NCBI RefSeq assembly: GCF_000227115.2
Contig: NC_016479.1
Span: forward strand, 1,920,686-1,984,685
DNA: 64,000 bases
Direction: 5' to 3'
Source: Naumovozyma dairenensis CBS 421
Taxonomy: Eukaryota; Ascomycota; Saccharomycetes; Saccharomycetales; Saccharomycetaceae
Shown piece by piece: positions 43,235-54,280 of this stretch; the first letter of the stretch is position 1, and each line of letters opens with the position of its first letter. Position numbers and translations under genes: made by a program. A model generated the notes under the pieces. That model was not told the origin of the DNA. It saw only the letters and a program-made list of their open reading frames with translations, and did no database searches.

Positions 43235-44332
43235 CTAGTGTAGTATTTGGAACTCTGTTAAGATTGGGATATGATCACTAGGATGATCTTTGTTCGGCAA
43301 ACCAAACTCCATTAAAGCTTCTAATTCATCTGAAACTTCTTTACCCCGAAGGATCTTAGTAAGTGATAAATCCTTATCATTATACCACAAATAGTCAAAT
43401 ATACCTTTCAGTTTCCCTGAGTAACATGTATTGGTAAAGAAATCTTCAGGTACCTTATTATAAATGGAGGAATTAAAATATGGTCTCATTGGATTCACCA
43501 TATTAAGGGCCCCATGACTCAATATTTGACCTTCTAAGAATTTAACAACAAGAGAATCTTTTGTTGAATTCAAATCTCCAGCGAAAATAATTTTTACTTT
43601 ACTATGCCTTACATCTTGTAATAATTCATCGATGATTTTGCTCAATTCTCTCATTATTATAATACATTGAGATAACTTTACTTCGTCATATTTCCAATAC
43701 AAGTGGGTATTGATAATAATAAATACTTGTCCAGTTTCTTTATGTTTCAAGCAAACGAAAAGAGAAACTTGATTTTTAACAGATAATATTTCAAATAAAG
43801 TTTTCTCATCTATTTTAATTCCAGCACCATCAGTCAATTCTAGAGTTTTCTCTTTCAAATATTGCAACTCTTCAGGATTGAAAACATCTAAGAATTCATT
43901 CAAATATATTCCTGATGATGAAATAAAATCGAATTTTTGTAAATTATAAAAAATAGCGACACCATCCAAATCTAGTAAATGTCGTTCCCAATATTTAGGT
44001 GGACTCTTGGCAATAAATTTTGATCCGTATCCAATTGTTGTACCTAATTTTAATTGCCAATAATCAATATAATCTCTTTTCGTCATTTCTTGTACGCACA
44101 TGATGTCAGCTTTATATTTGTCTAATAGTTCCAATTCTAACAATGTATGTCGATAATTCCAATCTTTATACTGATCTGGGACGTAAGTGTACACTTGTGG
44201 CCACATATATGATGGTGACAACATGTTGTATGAAAGTACAGTAAATTTATCATTCATTATTCGTCGAGATAAAGGGATTTTAGGCAGCGAATTTGACGAT
44301 CTTAGGATAGGTATGAATTTCCGTTGAAACAT
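43235..44332 (-). CDS. NGL1: CCR4-type endonuclease/exonuclease family protein Ngl1
   Basis: A member of the EEP (Mg2+-dependent exonuclease/endonuclease/phosphatase) fold related to the deadenylase Ccr4. Ngl1 is a putative mitochondrial nuclease. Fold motifs are visible: FTVLSYNMLSPSYMW (substrate side), DIMCVQE (catalytic Glu), IIINTHLYW, IIFAGDLNST and HPSDHIPI with the catalytic Asp-His near the C terminus. The first 26 residues are basic and Ser-rich with no acidic residue, a possible presequence. A second Met at residue 26 could be an alternative cytosolic start. Length (365) matches S. cerevisiae (363). Confidence 0.93.
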   Translation of the reverse strand: MFQRKFIPILRSSNSLPKIPLSRRIMNDKFTVLSYNMLSPSYMWPQVYTYVPDQYKDWNYRHTLLELELLDKYKADIMCVQEMTKRDYIDYWQLKLGTTIGYGSKFIAKSPPKYWERHLLDLDGVAIFYNLQKFDFISSSGIYLNEFLDVFNPEELQYLKEKTLELTDGAGIKIDEKTLFEILSVKNQVSLFVCLKHKETGQVFIIINTHLYWKYDEVKLSQCIIIMRELSKIIDELLQDVRHSKVKIIFAGDLNSTKDSLVVKFLEGQILSHGALNMVNPMRPYFNSSIYNKVPEDFFTNTCYSGKLKGIFDYLWYNDKDLSLTKILRGKEVSDELEALMEFGLPNKDHPSDHIPILTEFQILH

Positions 44333-44700
44333 CGTTACTATTACGACTACTGGTCTATGGATCGCTTGAAATATTGAAAAGGTGCAAAAAAAAATATTGT
44401 TTTAAAGGTAAGAAAACTTGTGGATATTATTGGAGACTAGCCTCCTCTTTTTATAAGGCAAATGGTACTTATCTTTCCTGTCACATCTTCAAAGATTAAT
44501 GTATGCTTTTTTTTTTATTTGTATGTGTTTTCCTTCAAAACAGAAAAATTCTTGTGAAATTTTGAGCCGATATGTAGAAGGAAATCATAATCTAACAGTG
44601 TGACACAGACAATTGTCAACTGACAGACGGATTAGAATCATGCCATGTGCCATGCGCCACTATCGATCAATGAATATGTTCATATATATATATATATGCA

Positions 44701-44731
<31 letters not shown>

Positions 44732-44828
44732 GTTTGTTTGTTTTAAATAAATGATAAATAAATAAACACATTTCGGTGTATGTAATTTAGTGTTGCGTAT
44801 AGACATTCCACACCATTCTTAATCATAG
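44333..44828. other. Intergenic NGL1/PEX15 with simple repeats
   Basis: Spacer upstream of NGL1 and downstream of PEX15, dominated by a TA run (about 44682-44697) and a GTATGT-type tandem repeat (44701-44733). S. cerevisiae has NTG2 here. No trace of a DNA glycosylase frame is seen. Confidence 0.6.
44701..44733. repeat. TGTGTA hexanucleotide repeat
   Basis: About five and a half units of TGTGTA directly follow a TA dinucleotide run. The GTATGT phase mimics yeast 5' splice sites but no intron is implied. Confidence 0.8.
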
Positions 44829-46031
44829 TCATATACTGGAAAGAAGATTTAATACATCCACAATGTATGGAAGCAACTTCTTAATGAGATTAGGGATATT
44901 CTTGAAAATATATTTGAATAATTTGATCTTTTTCAAAATGAGTAAAAATGTTAAAGTTGCTAATAATATCGTCGGTTTTTTATGCAAAAATTCCAATGAA
45001 ATCATTTGATTCCATAGATGATCCATAAAATATTGTTTATAATTTGTCATATCTGTCACTGTTTCTTTATCTGTCGGTTCTTGATCTGTATTCTTCGAAG
45101 AAGTGGACTCGGCAATGGTGAGATTTTCCTTGGGACTCATTTTGCTGGGAGATGGCGGTAAACTGGTATAATTACCGTGTCGTTTCTGGTGTGATCGGTT
45201 ATTGTTTTTTATTTTCTTCCTCTTTAATTCGTTGTCAACATGCTTCTTCTCCAAAAGATCTAGTATAATTTTCTCTCTGGAGATCCCACTGACAAAGGAC
45301 TCATTTAAAAGATTCGATAATTCAGGTATTCGATTTGAGAGCTCTAAATATAAAGTGGGGGTCCTTTGTTTCTTCATTGATTTGATCTCGATATCAAATA
45401 ACAGTGTGTGTACCAACTCTTGAATGCCTTCCGTAACCTGAGTGTCATCGACTCTTGGTAGTAATAAAGTATTGTCAATGGCATGTTCCAGACTATTCTT
45501 CAAATTAAATATCGACTTGCCCTTATCTTTCCCTTCTAGTTCTACTTGTTCGACACAACAGTGAAAATATATATTTAAAAATCGTATATACTCTTCTGTA
45601 TTATCAAATTGGAATAGAAGGTTATTGGTACTCATGAAAACTCCATCAAATATAATCTCAGCTATTTTTTGGATATTGATACCTAATATTCGAGGACCGT
45701 CATTATTCGTTTTACATGCTAATAGAAATAGAACAAAGATATCTTTGTTTGACTTTAAAAGTTGTACTTGAAGTAAGTCAAGTTCCAACATCTTCTCCAG
45801 ACATGATTTTATTTTTCCTTTCAAGAATAAATTTAGACATTCTTGGTATGCTTCATCGACATCGCTCTTCAAATCATCATCATCATTAGTGTTGTATTCA
45901 TCAAACATCGTATCATCAAGTAAATTCTGTAAGGATATTCCTGTGGAACCTGATGGTTCGTCACTATTTGCATTTTGATGACTATCAAGACTATTTGATT
46001 CGGATATACACGAAATTGACTCAGTTACCAT
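44829..46031 (-). CDS. PEX15: Tail-anchored peroxin Pex15
   Basis: Pex15 anchors the AAA ATPases Pex1/Pex6 on the peroxisome membrane to recycle the import receptor Pex5. The acidic, Asp/Asn/Ser-rich N terminus precedes a helical cytosolic domain. The tail anchor is visible near residues 353-368 (PTILLATLTFLLIL), followed by a basic lumenal stretch and a final hydrophobic segment. Length is 400 residues against 383 in S. cerevisiae. Position between NGL1 and PSK2 agrees with YOL044W. Overall similarity of Pex15 is low between species, so synteny and the tail anchor carry much of the call. Confidence 0.85.
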   Translation of the reverse strand: MVTESISCISESNSLDSHQNANSDEPSGSTGISLQNLLDDTMFDEYNTNDDDDLKSDVDEAYQECLNLFLKGKIKSCLEKMLELDLLQVQLLKSNKDIFVLFLLACKTNNDGPRILGINIQKIAEIIFDGVFMSTNNLLFQFDNTEEYIRFLNIYFHCCVEQVELEGKDKGKSIFNLKNSLEHAIDNTLLLPRVDDTQVTEGIQELVHTLLFDIEIKSMKKQRTPTLYLELSNRIPELSNLLNESFVSGISREKIILDLLEKKHVDNELKRKKIKNNNRSHQKRHGNYTSLPPSPSKMSPKENLTIAESTSSKNTDQEPTDKETVTDMTNYKQYFMDHLWNQMISLEFLHKKPTILLATLTFLLILKKIKLFKYIFKNIPNLIKKLLPYIVDVLNLLSSI

Positions 46032-46399
46032 TTCCTAACTTACGTGATTGACTCGTCTGGGTGCCTTACTGGTAGCAAAAAACCTTCAATGCATCTCTTA
46101 TTCTCTTCTCTGTGTGTTATCTATTCCTTTGAAGACACTGGCCAAGTTCCATTGGCCATTAAAAAATAATGTGATTATCCCCGGACGACCTTTTTTTATC
46201 ATTATATATAAAGAAAGAAAAAAGTGTCAGTAAATATTATTGATAAAAATATGACAATCACACAGCAAATAGGCAAAGATCTATGTACTATATTTAAACA
46301 TAAACATAAGTTGTAACATCAGTATGCTATACGAGGTTAAGGGTAAAAACTATAAAGTAAAGAGTAGAAGACAAATTTACATATTCATCTGTTCATTCA
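46032..46399. other. PEX15 promoter region
   Basis: Short AT-rich spacer upstream of PEX15 and downstream of the MNN1-family gene. Nothing distinctive. Confidence 0.55.
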
Positions 46400-48394
46400 T
46401 CATGAAGAAGCAGGAACCTTCTTATTAGACCAAGCTTGACCAATCCTCTTAAATGTCTTTTGTGCATTATCATTAAACCTAACCAAGGTCTTAGAATCAT
46501 CAACAGCACCTTTCTTCTTGGCATCTGGACCACCGATGAAAGCACAATACATACGATTTTGACATTCACTGATTTTCATCCATTTGTTTAGTTGACCATC
46601 TGGTTTGATTAACCCATCTAGTTTAACACGATTATTATAAATATTTTGTAAATTAGTCACTGAACCAAATCTTTGCTTGAAATATTCTGGAGATGCATCA
46701 AAATCCTTTTGAGCAAGATGTGGAAGTTTACAAGTATTCAACCCACCATTAACCCATAAGATATTATCGTCTTTGTCAACATGAGCAACTTGGGTAGAAC
46801 AGATATATAAAGTAGATTCACCTTCTTTACCATCACCCATACTACCAACATTACCTGCAATACTACCATATGATTTCGCAATGGAATAATCTTGGCCAGC
46901 TAATAAATTACCTAACCAAAACATTTCTTTATCACCGGAAACACATTTCTTCATCTTAGCATCAAGATGTAAAAAGAAACCCATTAATAGCCCACCCATT
47001 TTTTGCTTCTTATTGAGCATAACAACACCACTATCAACATTATTATGTTGAAAATTCTGGAAAAATGAATTAAAAATAGCAGCTTCAGATGAAGATTTAG
47101 TTTCTGGTGGATTAAGAGTTTCAAATTTGGTTTTACTCTTAATCAATTTTTTCTCCTCCTTTGATGGTTCCATAACCTGAATCATATCAATACAATACTG
47201 GAATGTACGATCATTACCCAATGATCTATCTCTGAAGAAATATGCACCAGTCTTTTTATATTCTGAATTTTCAAGGAATTTTTCTGGAGCAATAAATGGT
47301 ACTGAATCAGCATCGAAAAACACCAATTCTTCAAAAGTGTTGAATAGAACACCAATCCATTTATTGACATAAGATTTGATATTTTTTTCAACAAAATCTT
47401 GATCCAACATTGGTGAACAATCCACATAGTAAACATCTTGTTTAGCATTCTTTGCAAAATTTTGTAAATGATCCATGGTTTCCTTCGTAAAATCTTTACC
47501 AGTACTGACTAATTGAATTGGTAATTTGTTTCCCATTTCTTCAAAGACGGTAACCAAACCTTCAAACATATTCTTATCAAGATCCTTCATAGTAACTACG
47601 ATACCTTTACCATGAGCAGCTTTCTTCCAACTTGCAAAGAAGTTTGCATTATTACTGGCAGAAAAATCACCTTCTTTTGCAGATGGCATTAGTTTTGAAA
47701 TTTCAACAATGGAACCATCTTTCAAGTTAGTGATCTTAGGTAACAAAACATCACCTGAACTTTTCTTCAAAAAAGGGAACATTCTCTTCTGGAAATCCTC
47801 CCAATCGACATTAATAAAACCATCAAACACATCCTTAGAATCAACAGATTTGTCAGAAAGGAAACAATAATCAAATAATCTTAATCTTTCAGTAACCAAT
47901 GCAATGTTAACATCATCAATTAAGGGGTCATCTAAGAAATCAACGATTTTTTCATTACTCCAATTTGGATCAGCATTATATAATGATCCAATCAAGTACT
48001 TACATTGGTCTAGTCTACTTGCATGGTCCCAATTTTTCAAAAGATGACGTTGTTGAGAAGACAATGTGGAACCACCAACTTTACTAAATATGGATGAAAG
48101 GAAACTTTCATTGGCAACTTCTTCACGGTCAGCTTCTACCATCTTAAATGTAGAAATTCTTAATTTAGAATCGATAGAATCGTCTGATAATGTGGAATCT
48201 TTCCCTCCTCTAGAAGGAACTCTTCCTGAAAAACCAGTGGAAGAATTTTCTGATGCAGATTTTGAACTGGCATTAAAGATAAGGAAAAGGACCATTAGGA
48301 TGAATGTAGGAACCATTATTATTCTCCTTTTAGCATTAAATGCCCTTTTCCCTCTTGATATATAGAGTTTAACATTGGGACTTAATTTAATCAT
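46400..48394 (-). CDS. MNN1-family alpha-1,3-mannosyltransferase
   Basis: A type II Golgi glycosyltransferase of the MNN1/MNT2/MNT3/MNT4 family (GT71), which adds terminal alpha-1,3-linked mannose to N- and O-glycans. I start at the ATG at 48394. The frame is open for a few codons upstream but without an ATG. A short basic cytosolic tail precedes one membrane segment at about 26-41 (IIMVPTFILMVLFLIF) and a Ser-rich stem. The metal-binding DxD appears as LVFFDADSVPF near 358-368. Further family features are DSGVVMLNKKQ and the C-terminal Cys residues. Length is 664 residues. S. cerevisiae has no such gene between PEX15 and PSK2, so this copy is an insertion. Which paralogue it matches is undecided. 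Confidence 0.9.
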   Translation of the reverse strand: MIKLSPNVKLYISRGKRAFNAKRRIIMVPTFILMVLFLIFNASSKSASENSSTGFSGRVPSRGGKDSTLSDDSIDSKLRISTFKMVEADREEVANESFLSSIFSKVGGSTLSSQQRHLLKNWDHASRLDQCKYLIGSLYNADPNWSNEKIVDFLDDPLIDDVNIALVTERLRLFDYCFLSDKSVDSKDVFDGFINVDWEDFQKRMFPFLKKSSGDVLLPKITNLKDGSIVEISKLMPSAKEGDFSASNNANFFASWKKAAHGKGIVVTMKDLDKNMFEGLVTVFEEMGNKLPIQLVSTGKDFTKETMDHLQNFAKNAKQDVYYVDCSPMLDQDFVEKNIKSYVNKWIGVLFNTFEELVFFDADSVPFIAPEKFLENSEYKKTGAYFFRDRSLGNDRTFQYCIDMIQVMEPSKEEKKLIKSKTKFETLNPPETKSSSEAAIFNSFFQNFQHNNVDSGVVMLNKKQKMGGLLMGFFLHLDAKMKKCVSGDKEMFWLGNLLAGQDYSIAKSYGSIAGNVGSMGDGKEGESTLYICSTQVAHVDKDDNILWVNGGLNTCKLPHLAQKDFDASPEYFKQRFGSVTNLQNIYNNRVKLDGLIKPDGQLNKWMKISECQNRMYCAFIGGPDAKKKGAVDDSKTLVRFNDNAQKTFKRIGQAWSNKKVPASS

Positions 48395-49092
48395 ACTTTT
48401 ATTCAATGTGCCTCCACGGTTTGAAAATTTTCCTTCTATTGTCCTATTGTTTTATTGCTTTTATTCAATTGCAGGAATGTATAAATGTATATACCAGGGC
48501 CTATTGTATAATTCCTCTTTAATCATTATTGATCTCGAGAAAAATGCGACATTATAATGAAAAATTAACATACTGGATAAAGAAAAGAATACCTTTATAT
48601 GAGCAGTGTGAGGATTGGAGTAAATTACATAAAAAATAAATAAAAACAGGGACACGTATACTTAGTTGTTTCCCGGAGCTCCTCTACGTAGGGACGATCT
48701 TGCTTACATACTTCTGTTTCCTGCAGAGTAGTCACGGGGAATTTCTGCGTGCAGCGACAGAAAAGGAAGTGGCTCCGGTATGGGCTGCGTCGAGTTCTGT
48801 GTAAATCCCTTCCTCCAGTAAAAAAAACTTAAAGGCCAAAGTGGGAAACAGGGGATTTGCCTTCGGTTGCAAAGTGTGTCACCGACATTTACGCCATAAA
48901 CGCCTTTAACGACACATATTTTCATGAATGAACATAGTACGTATAGGAAGCTGCATCAGAAGGTGGTTGTTATAGCAAAAACCATCATTCAATGAAGCTT
49001 TTTCTGTAAAAAAAAGGAATATTATTCATTATAAAGTATTACGTAATTATTTTATTTAAATATAAACTGAAAATTAATTATTCGTCAACCGG
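48395..49092. other. Intergenic upstream of the MNN1-like gene
   Basis: Spacer with the MNN1-like promoter and the PSK2 3' end. It includes a slightly GC-richer patch near 48700-48900. No gene is recognised. Confidence 0.55.
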
Positions 49093-51966
49093 TCAAAGAA
49101 TTAACCATTCATCATTATAAATAGCATCAATCGTTGGTCTTTGTCCAACGACTCTATTCAACATCTTTTTAATCAAAATAATGCATTTAGAATCAATGGA
49201 CATGGATTCATTAAATGTCAATTCACCATCAACTATTTCATCAATATTGTAAAATGGATTCTCTTTAAAGACAATCGTGTAAAGTAAAATTCCCAAGGCC
49301 CAAATATCTTGTGGTTTCCCATCGTATAAATTACCACTTAAAACTTCTGGAGCTGCATAATCAATTGTTCCAACAAAGACATCAAACGGTCCACTCTTCG
49401 TATAGGCTGCTGACCCATAATCGATCAATTTGATACAACCTTTAGAATCAACAATAATATTTTCATCCTTAATATCTCTATGAACAATTCCTTGATCATG
49501 CATACATTTAATAGCAGAAACCACTTGTTTAAACATCAATTTACATTCCAATTCAGTCATGTTCTTCTTAAACTCGATCAAATCATATAAATCAATAGTC
49601 CCAGTTTCACCATGAGTTGGCATCTCCACGTAATAATAATTATCATCTTCAAAAAAATCCAAAATACTCAAAATATTTTCATGAGGAGTTTTATTCAATG
49701 TTGCCATAATTTGAATTTCTGATGGAATTGTCCCAAGTTTCCTATCTCTGACCCAAGTATCCACTAAAATTCTTTCCTTAACAATCATCTTAATTACAAC
49801 AATTTGTCTAGATAATTTATGAATACAAAGATTAACTTTACCGTAAGCACCTTGTCCCATCTCTTCTAAAATAGCAAAATCTGTGAATTTTTTAACTCTT
49901 TTTTGTGATCCAATATTTGCAGATGGAGTACGTGCAAAAGTGGCAATATCATTCCTCGAAGTTTGGTCTAATGGTGTAAGTGGTTCATCATCATCACCAA
50001 TATGGTCATTGTCTTTACTCCTCGAGGAAGAAATCATACTTTTAATTAACAATTCATCTAATTTGAAATTATCTTCTTTAACAAATTGTGATTTATCTTG
50101 TTTGTATAATTTAGCTAAATTTAATTTACGTTTCAATTCAGGATCCTTTAAGTCATTGATTGTATTAATTACATCATCTGGACTGTCCCTATTATTTTGT
50201 TCTTTCATAATAGATGATATCGCAGAACATGAACGAGATGTTATGTTTTCTGAAACATATATGTTTGATTTCAAATGAGTAGTTGAATTAGATACTGGGA
50301 AGGGAATTGGATCCATTAATTTTGTCTGTTCATTTGGCGATGGTTCATTTATAGGTTCAGTATTCACTCTTACTAACGGATAACCAGCTCTTGATCTGTC
50401 ATCTTCGTTATCAACAAAACTGTACTCGTTAGTAGTATCGCCACTGGTAGTGGTATTGGTATTGGTATTGGACAAGTCATCAGAAATAATGAAGTTTGCT
50501 AATTTCTCTTTCAATGTCTCTACAGGAATTTTATCAGAGTTTCTTTTAGAAGAAGCATTTGAATTGGGACAACTACTACCAACTAATTCTAATTCATTTT
50601 CCTTTAACATGGATAATTGAGAAGGATTAGTCTTATAATTTTTCAAAATGACATCTCTTGATTGAGTGATCCATAATACAATAGTAGTACAATTAACGAC
50701 TCTCAATTGGATATCAATTTTCAAATATCCACCATCTCTATGAATTGCATCAATTCCAACTGAAGTAAAAAAATCATCTTCATCCCCATTCATTTCACAT
50801 TGTAATTTTCTGAAGAAATGTTCACTTAGCACGAGTCCTTTATTCTTCGGATCATTAAGATTCAAATTGGCATCACATTTTGAGTTCATATATTGAATAA
50901 AATCAATGAAATGAGGTATAATTGATGCTATGGATTTGCCGACTAAATCAACGTAATGATAACCGAACATATTTTTAGAAATAGATTTGTTGAATGATAT
51001 TAAATTCATTGTTTGAGAATCGACAATGAATAACCCCGCTTGATATGGTAAACTATGAATTTTCAATTTTAATTCATTTTCCAAAACACTGGAGGAAATT
51101 GCACATGGTATATTATGTGATAAATGATTTAAAGTGAAATACCTTATCTTGTTTATATTGTTTGAAACTCGCATTGGGATTGGGAATAAGGAATCTTCAT
51201 AATCTAATTTAAGTTTTCCATTACGGATATCATCAATTAATTTAGCTAATGATTTACTAATCGATTTAATGTTGTGAACTTCATTGGCAAATTTGACGGA
51301 TTTTTTTTTCATATTGTCGTTATCGTTATCGTTATCGTTATCATCATCAAGGGAGCTGTTGCTGATACTTCCATTAATTAATCCAGCTTCATCTTCTATA
51401 TTTTCTACTGAGAAATCATTCAAACTCAACATTAAATCAGCGTAATCACAAGGAACTTTTTCAAAGAGGAAAACTAGAGAATCATTTTTTCTTTTTGCCC
51501 AAATGGAAGCCCAAATTAATTTTTTTTGGCTCTTACTTGCTAAAGATGATGATGATGATGAGGATGATGGGTATTCATTTGGTTGAACAATAGGGATAGT
51601 CTCACCTGTGAATACTGGATCGTTATTATTATTTTCTAAATTTAATAATTTTTGTAAAACGAAATTTCTTGAATCAGGATGAATTAAATCTAATAAAGTT
51701 AAAACTTTTAACGCATTTCTTGATAAACCGAATGTTAAACAAGCCAAATCATTTGCAGATTTGAAATTCCATGGGAATTGTTGTTCACATGTGAAAATTG
51801 CTTGTGGAGCAGAATTTTTTGTTGAGTTGAAAGTATGAAAGATTCTGTTATATTCGTGTGGTAATTTAAAATCGAGCTGTGATAGTTCTTTGTCTTGAGT
51901 TGTAAATGAAGATTTATTTATTACGTTTGGTGTCGTTGCAATGGGTGTAGTAATTGTTGTAGTAAC

Positions 51967-52028
<62 letters not shown>

Positions 52029-53046
52029 GTTCGTAGAATGGTTCTGCCAAACTACTTAATAAAGTCCGCTTCAAATGAGATTGTTCTTCTTCTGATTCAT
52101 CGTTAACGTTATTGGATGGTAATAGTAATTTGTTCACATTCAATAATGAAATGTTATGTAAATCAGATGCTCGTTCAGAAGTATTATTTTCCAGCGTTTC
52201 GTTTAAGAATTGTAATAAATTTTCAATATTTGATTTTTGGGTATTCATAAGTTCAGTTGATTGACTTTCCAATTGATTAGAATAAAATGAGGAGTAAGTT
52301 ATATTGACTGGTTTCAAGGGTACATCAATGTCAATATCAATGTCATTATTATCAGTTGTGCTCGTCGTTGTAGTGGGTATCTTGGATTGCAATAAGGTCA
52401 TTAAAGGGACTGTTCTCTCTGGCGATTGAGGTGTCGGTATTAGTATTGGTTGTTCATTCTTTTCAATATCATTAAAAAAGTCAGGATTGGGTATTGACGT
52501 TTTATTATTTGATTCAATGTTATCAGATAAAGTTTTCGAATGTGTTGATGATTTTTCATCGTCAGATATACTATTATTCTTATCATTACAATATGACAAT
52601 GAAGGTGGAGAAGGAGGAATTAATGTATTACGTCTTATTCTTTCTGCCGTTTTTGGAGTTTTCAGCATTTCAGGATTTTTAATCATTATCTCTAATGATC
52701 TTTTCAATATAGTCAATCTAACACTTAGAGAATTTGGTGACATTGGATTATAAGTATAAGCATGAGTTGATTCATTCAAGAATTTCAATAATTCTTTTAT
52801 ATCATCATCGTCATTGTTATCTTCGTCTGCTTCAGGAGTAATAATATTATTATTTGGATTTGTAGTAGGGTTATTTTTTAAACTAACGGAAGATGTTGAA
52901 GATAGTAACGTCGTCGTATGAGAGAGACACTCATTTTCCCTTGGAGAAGGTTGAAATCTATCTTTATGGTTAAAAGATGGATTTGAATTCAATGTTGATA
53001 ATGAAGTAGAAGAATATGTATTTGTCTCGCCGACAGTGGAACACAT
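49093..53046 (-). CDS. PSK2: PAS-domain protein kinase (PSK1/PSK2)
   Basis: PAS kinase regulates sugar flux, translation and glycogen synthesis (targets include Ugp1) in response to nutrients. The start is the ATG at 53046. The frame is open upstream to 53277 but has no other ATG. PAS-like segments lie near residues 405-455 (NSAPQAIFTCEQQFPW) and 667-705 (AGLFIVDSQTMNLISFNKSI). The kinase domain fills 1055-1317, with GQGAYGKV, the Lys in VVIKMI, HRDIKDEN near 1188 and VGTIDYAAPE. The DFG motif is DYG here (49414-49422). About 20 consecutive Asn come from an ATT repeat near 51970-52028. Length is 1317 residues, closer to S. cerevisiae Psk1 (1356) than Psk2 (1101). The symbol follows the PEX15-LDS2-GSH2 neighbourhood. 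Confidence 0.93.
51970..52028. repeat. ATT trinucleotide repeat coding poly-Asn in PSK2
   Basis: About twenty uninterrupted ATT units on the plus strand, read as AAT (Asn) codons in PSK2. The pure codon use implies recent slippage expansion. Confidence 0.9.
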
Positions 53047-54280
53047 CCTGTAGAATATATGTCTATATGTGTGTGATGCTAGCTTGGCTTGTCTTCTTTT
53101 CTTGTATAAGCGGCAAGTATTGTAATAAATTTGATGAATTGAGGTATTGTCTTGCAATAAGATGGTGCTGAATGTACGAATGCACACTTTAGTAAAGCTT
53201 TCCAATGCGCTAATACTTAGACAGTAACTGGGGCAGTATACTGTAATATAAGTAAAAGACAATAATTGAGTGCACAAGAGACGACAATCAAACTCTTCCT
53301 GTCGCTAGCTTATGTTGGTGGTTAAAAAGTAGAGTTTATGTCAGAAGCTATACCTGTCTCATTAACGTAATGAAATGTTGCAGGCAAACAAAGAACAAAG
53401 CTATTGTTCCTTTTGTTCTCACGCAGAGACTACTTTAGAACCCTGGCATGTAGAAGTTTAATTATTACGTACGTATGTATATTAATTTTTCACCACACTG
53501 AAGTTTTCCAAAAAGAAACGAAACGGAAACCTTAGCTCATCACCTCGCCAGAAAAGAAATTAATTCCGGAAAAAAAACTGTTCCGGATAAATTTCGTACA
53601 AATTAAATTTACTAATTTATTAATTTTCAGCACGTGGCCGGATCTTCAATAGTGTCTGGGTTGTTTAAATTTTCAAACTCTAATTGTTTAATAAAGGGCT
53701 AGGCTTGGTTACCCTAATCCCTAATAAAATTGCAGTCGCCTCCCCTGTTATTGTTATTATGTCACATATATACGTATAATAATAGGTAGATAGATCCAAT
53801 GATGATGACAGCTGTGTCGAAAGATAGAGTACGATGAACGTTCATTTTGAAAATAATATAATAGTTCATTATTTTGCTCCCTTCAAGTATGTTTGGTTGC
53901 TCTGAAGATTTTTCCCCAATTTTACATTTAAGATTGATTCGTCTTATTAGAAGTGAACGAAGTAGAACAATGAAGCATGGCGTTACCAAATAAAATCCCT
54001 ATCTTCAAATAAACAGGAGAAATATGTACGTATTCTATATAATCCCTCCAATGGTATTATAATGCTAAAAGTGAAATAATTATGTCAAACTGTTAAAACC
54101 TATTTAAGATATTTTCCTACATATCCCTTATTTATATTTTTTATATACTTTGTACTTTTGTATATATCATTCAGCTTCAACACTTGGATTGTCACAAAAA
54201 CAAGGTGTACTTGAAATCGGAAAGATACAAGAGAAAAGTAAATAGAATATACAAACTTTTGAATAATATTAAACAGCAGC
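53047..54280. other. Divergent PSK2/LDS2 intergenic region
   Basis: A 1.2-kb region between divergent genes. It holds a CACGTG E-box near 53632, tandem CCCTAA motifs at 53711-53724, a TATA run at 53766-53771, a 10-bp palindrome and an 8-bp hairpin. An unannotated ncRNA is possible but not shown. No protein gene is seen. Confidence 0.5.
53711..53724 (+). promoter_or_regulatory. Tandem Tbf1-type CCCTAA sites
   Basis: ACCCTAATCCCTAA contains two adjacent CCCTAA cores, the Tbf1/telomere-like motif often found before snoRNA and ribosomal-protein genes. They lie about 560 bp before the spliced gene, far for its promoter. Confidence 0.5.

Noticed and set aside
44701..44733. Repeated GTATGT as splice donors
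   Set aside because: It is a simple hexanucleotide repeat in spacer DNA without a branch point or frame.
53047..53277. 77-residue N-terminal extension of the PAS kinase
   Set aside because: It contains no ATG, so the first usable start is at 53046.
53537..53545. GTGATGA on the minus strand as a snoRNA C box
   Set aside because: The nearest downstream CTGA on that strand is about 200 bases away and there is no stem.
53560..53640. Possible point centromere: CACGTG, AT-rich stretch and TTCCGGAA-type sequence
   Set aside because: The E-box lacks the full RTCACRTG context, the spacer is too short and not AT-rich enough, and the CDEIII core does not fit. S. cerevisiae also has no centromere near PSK2.
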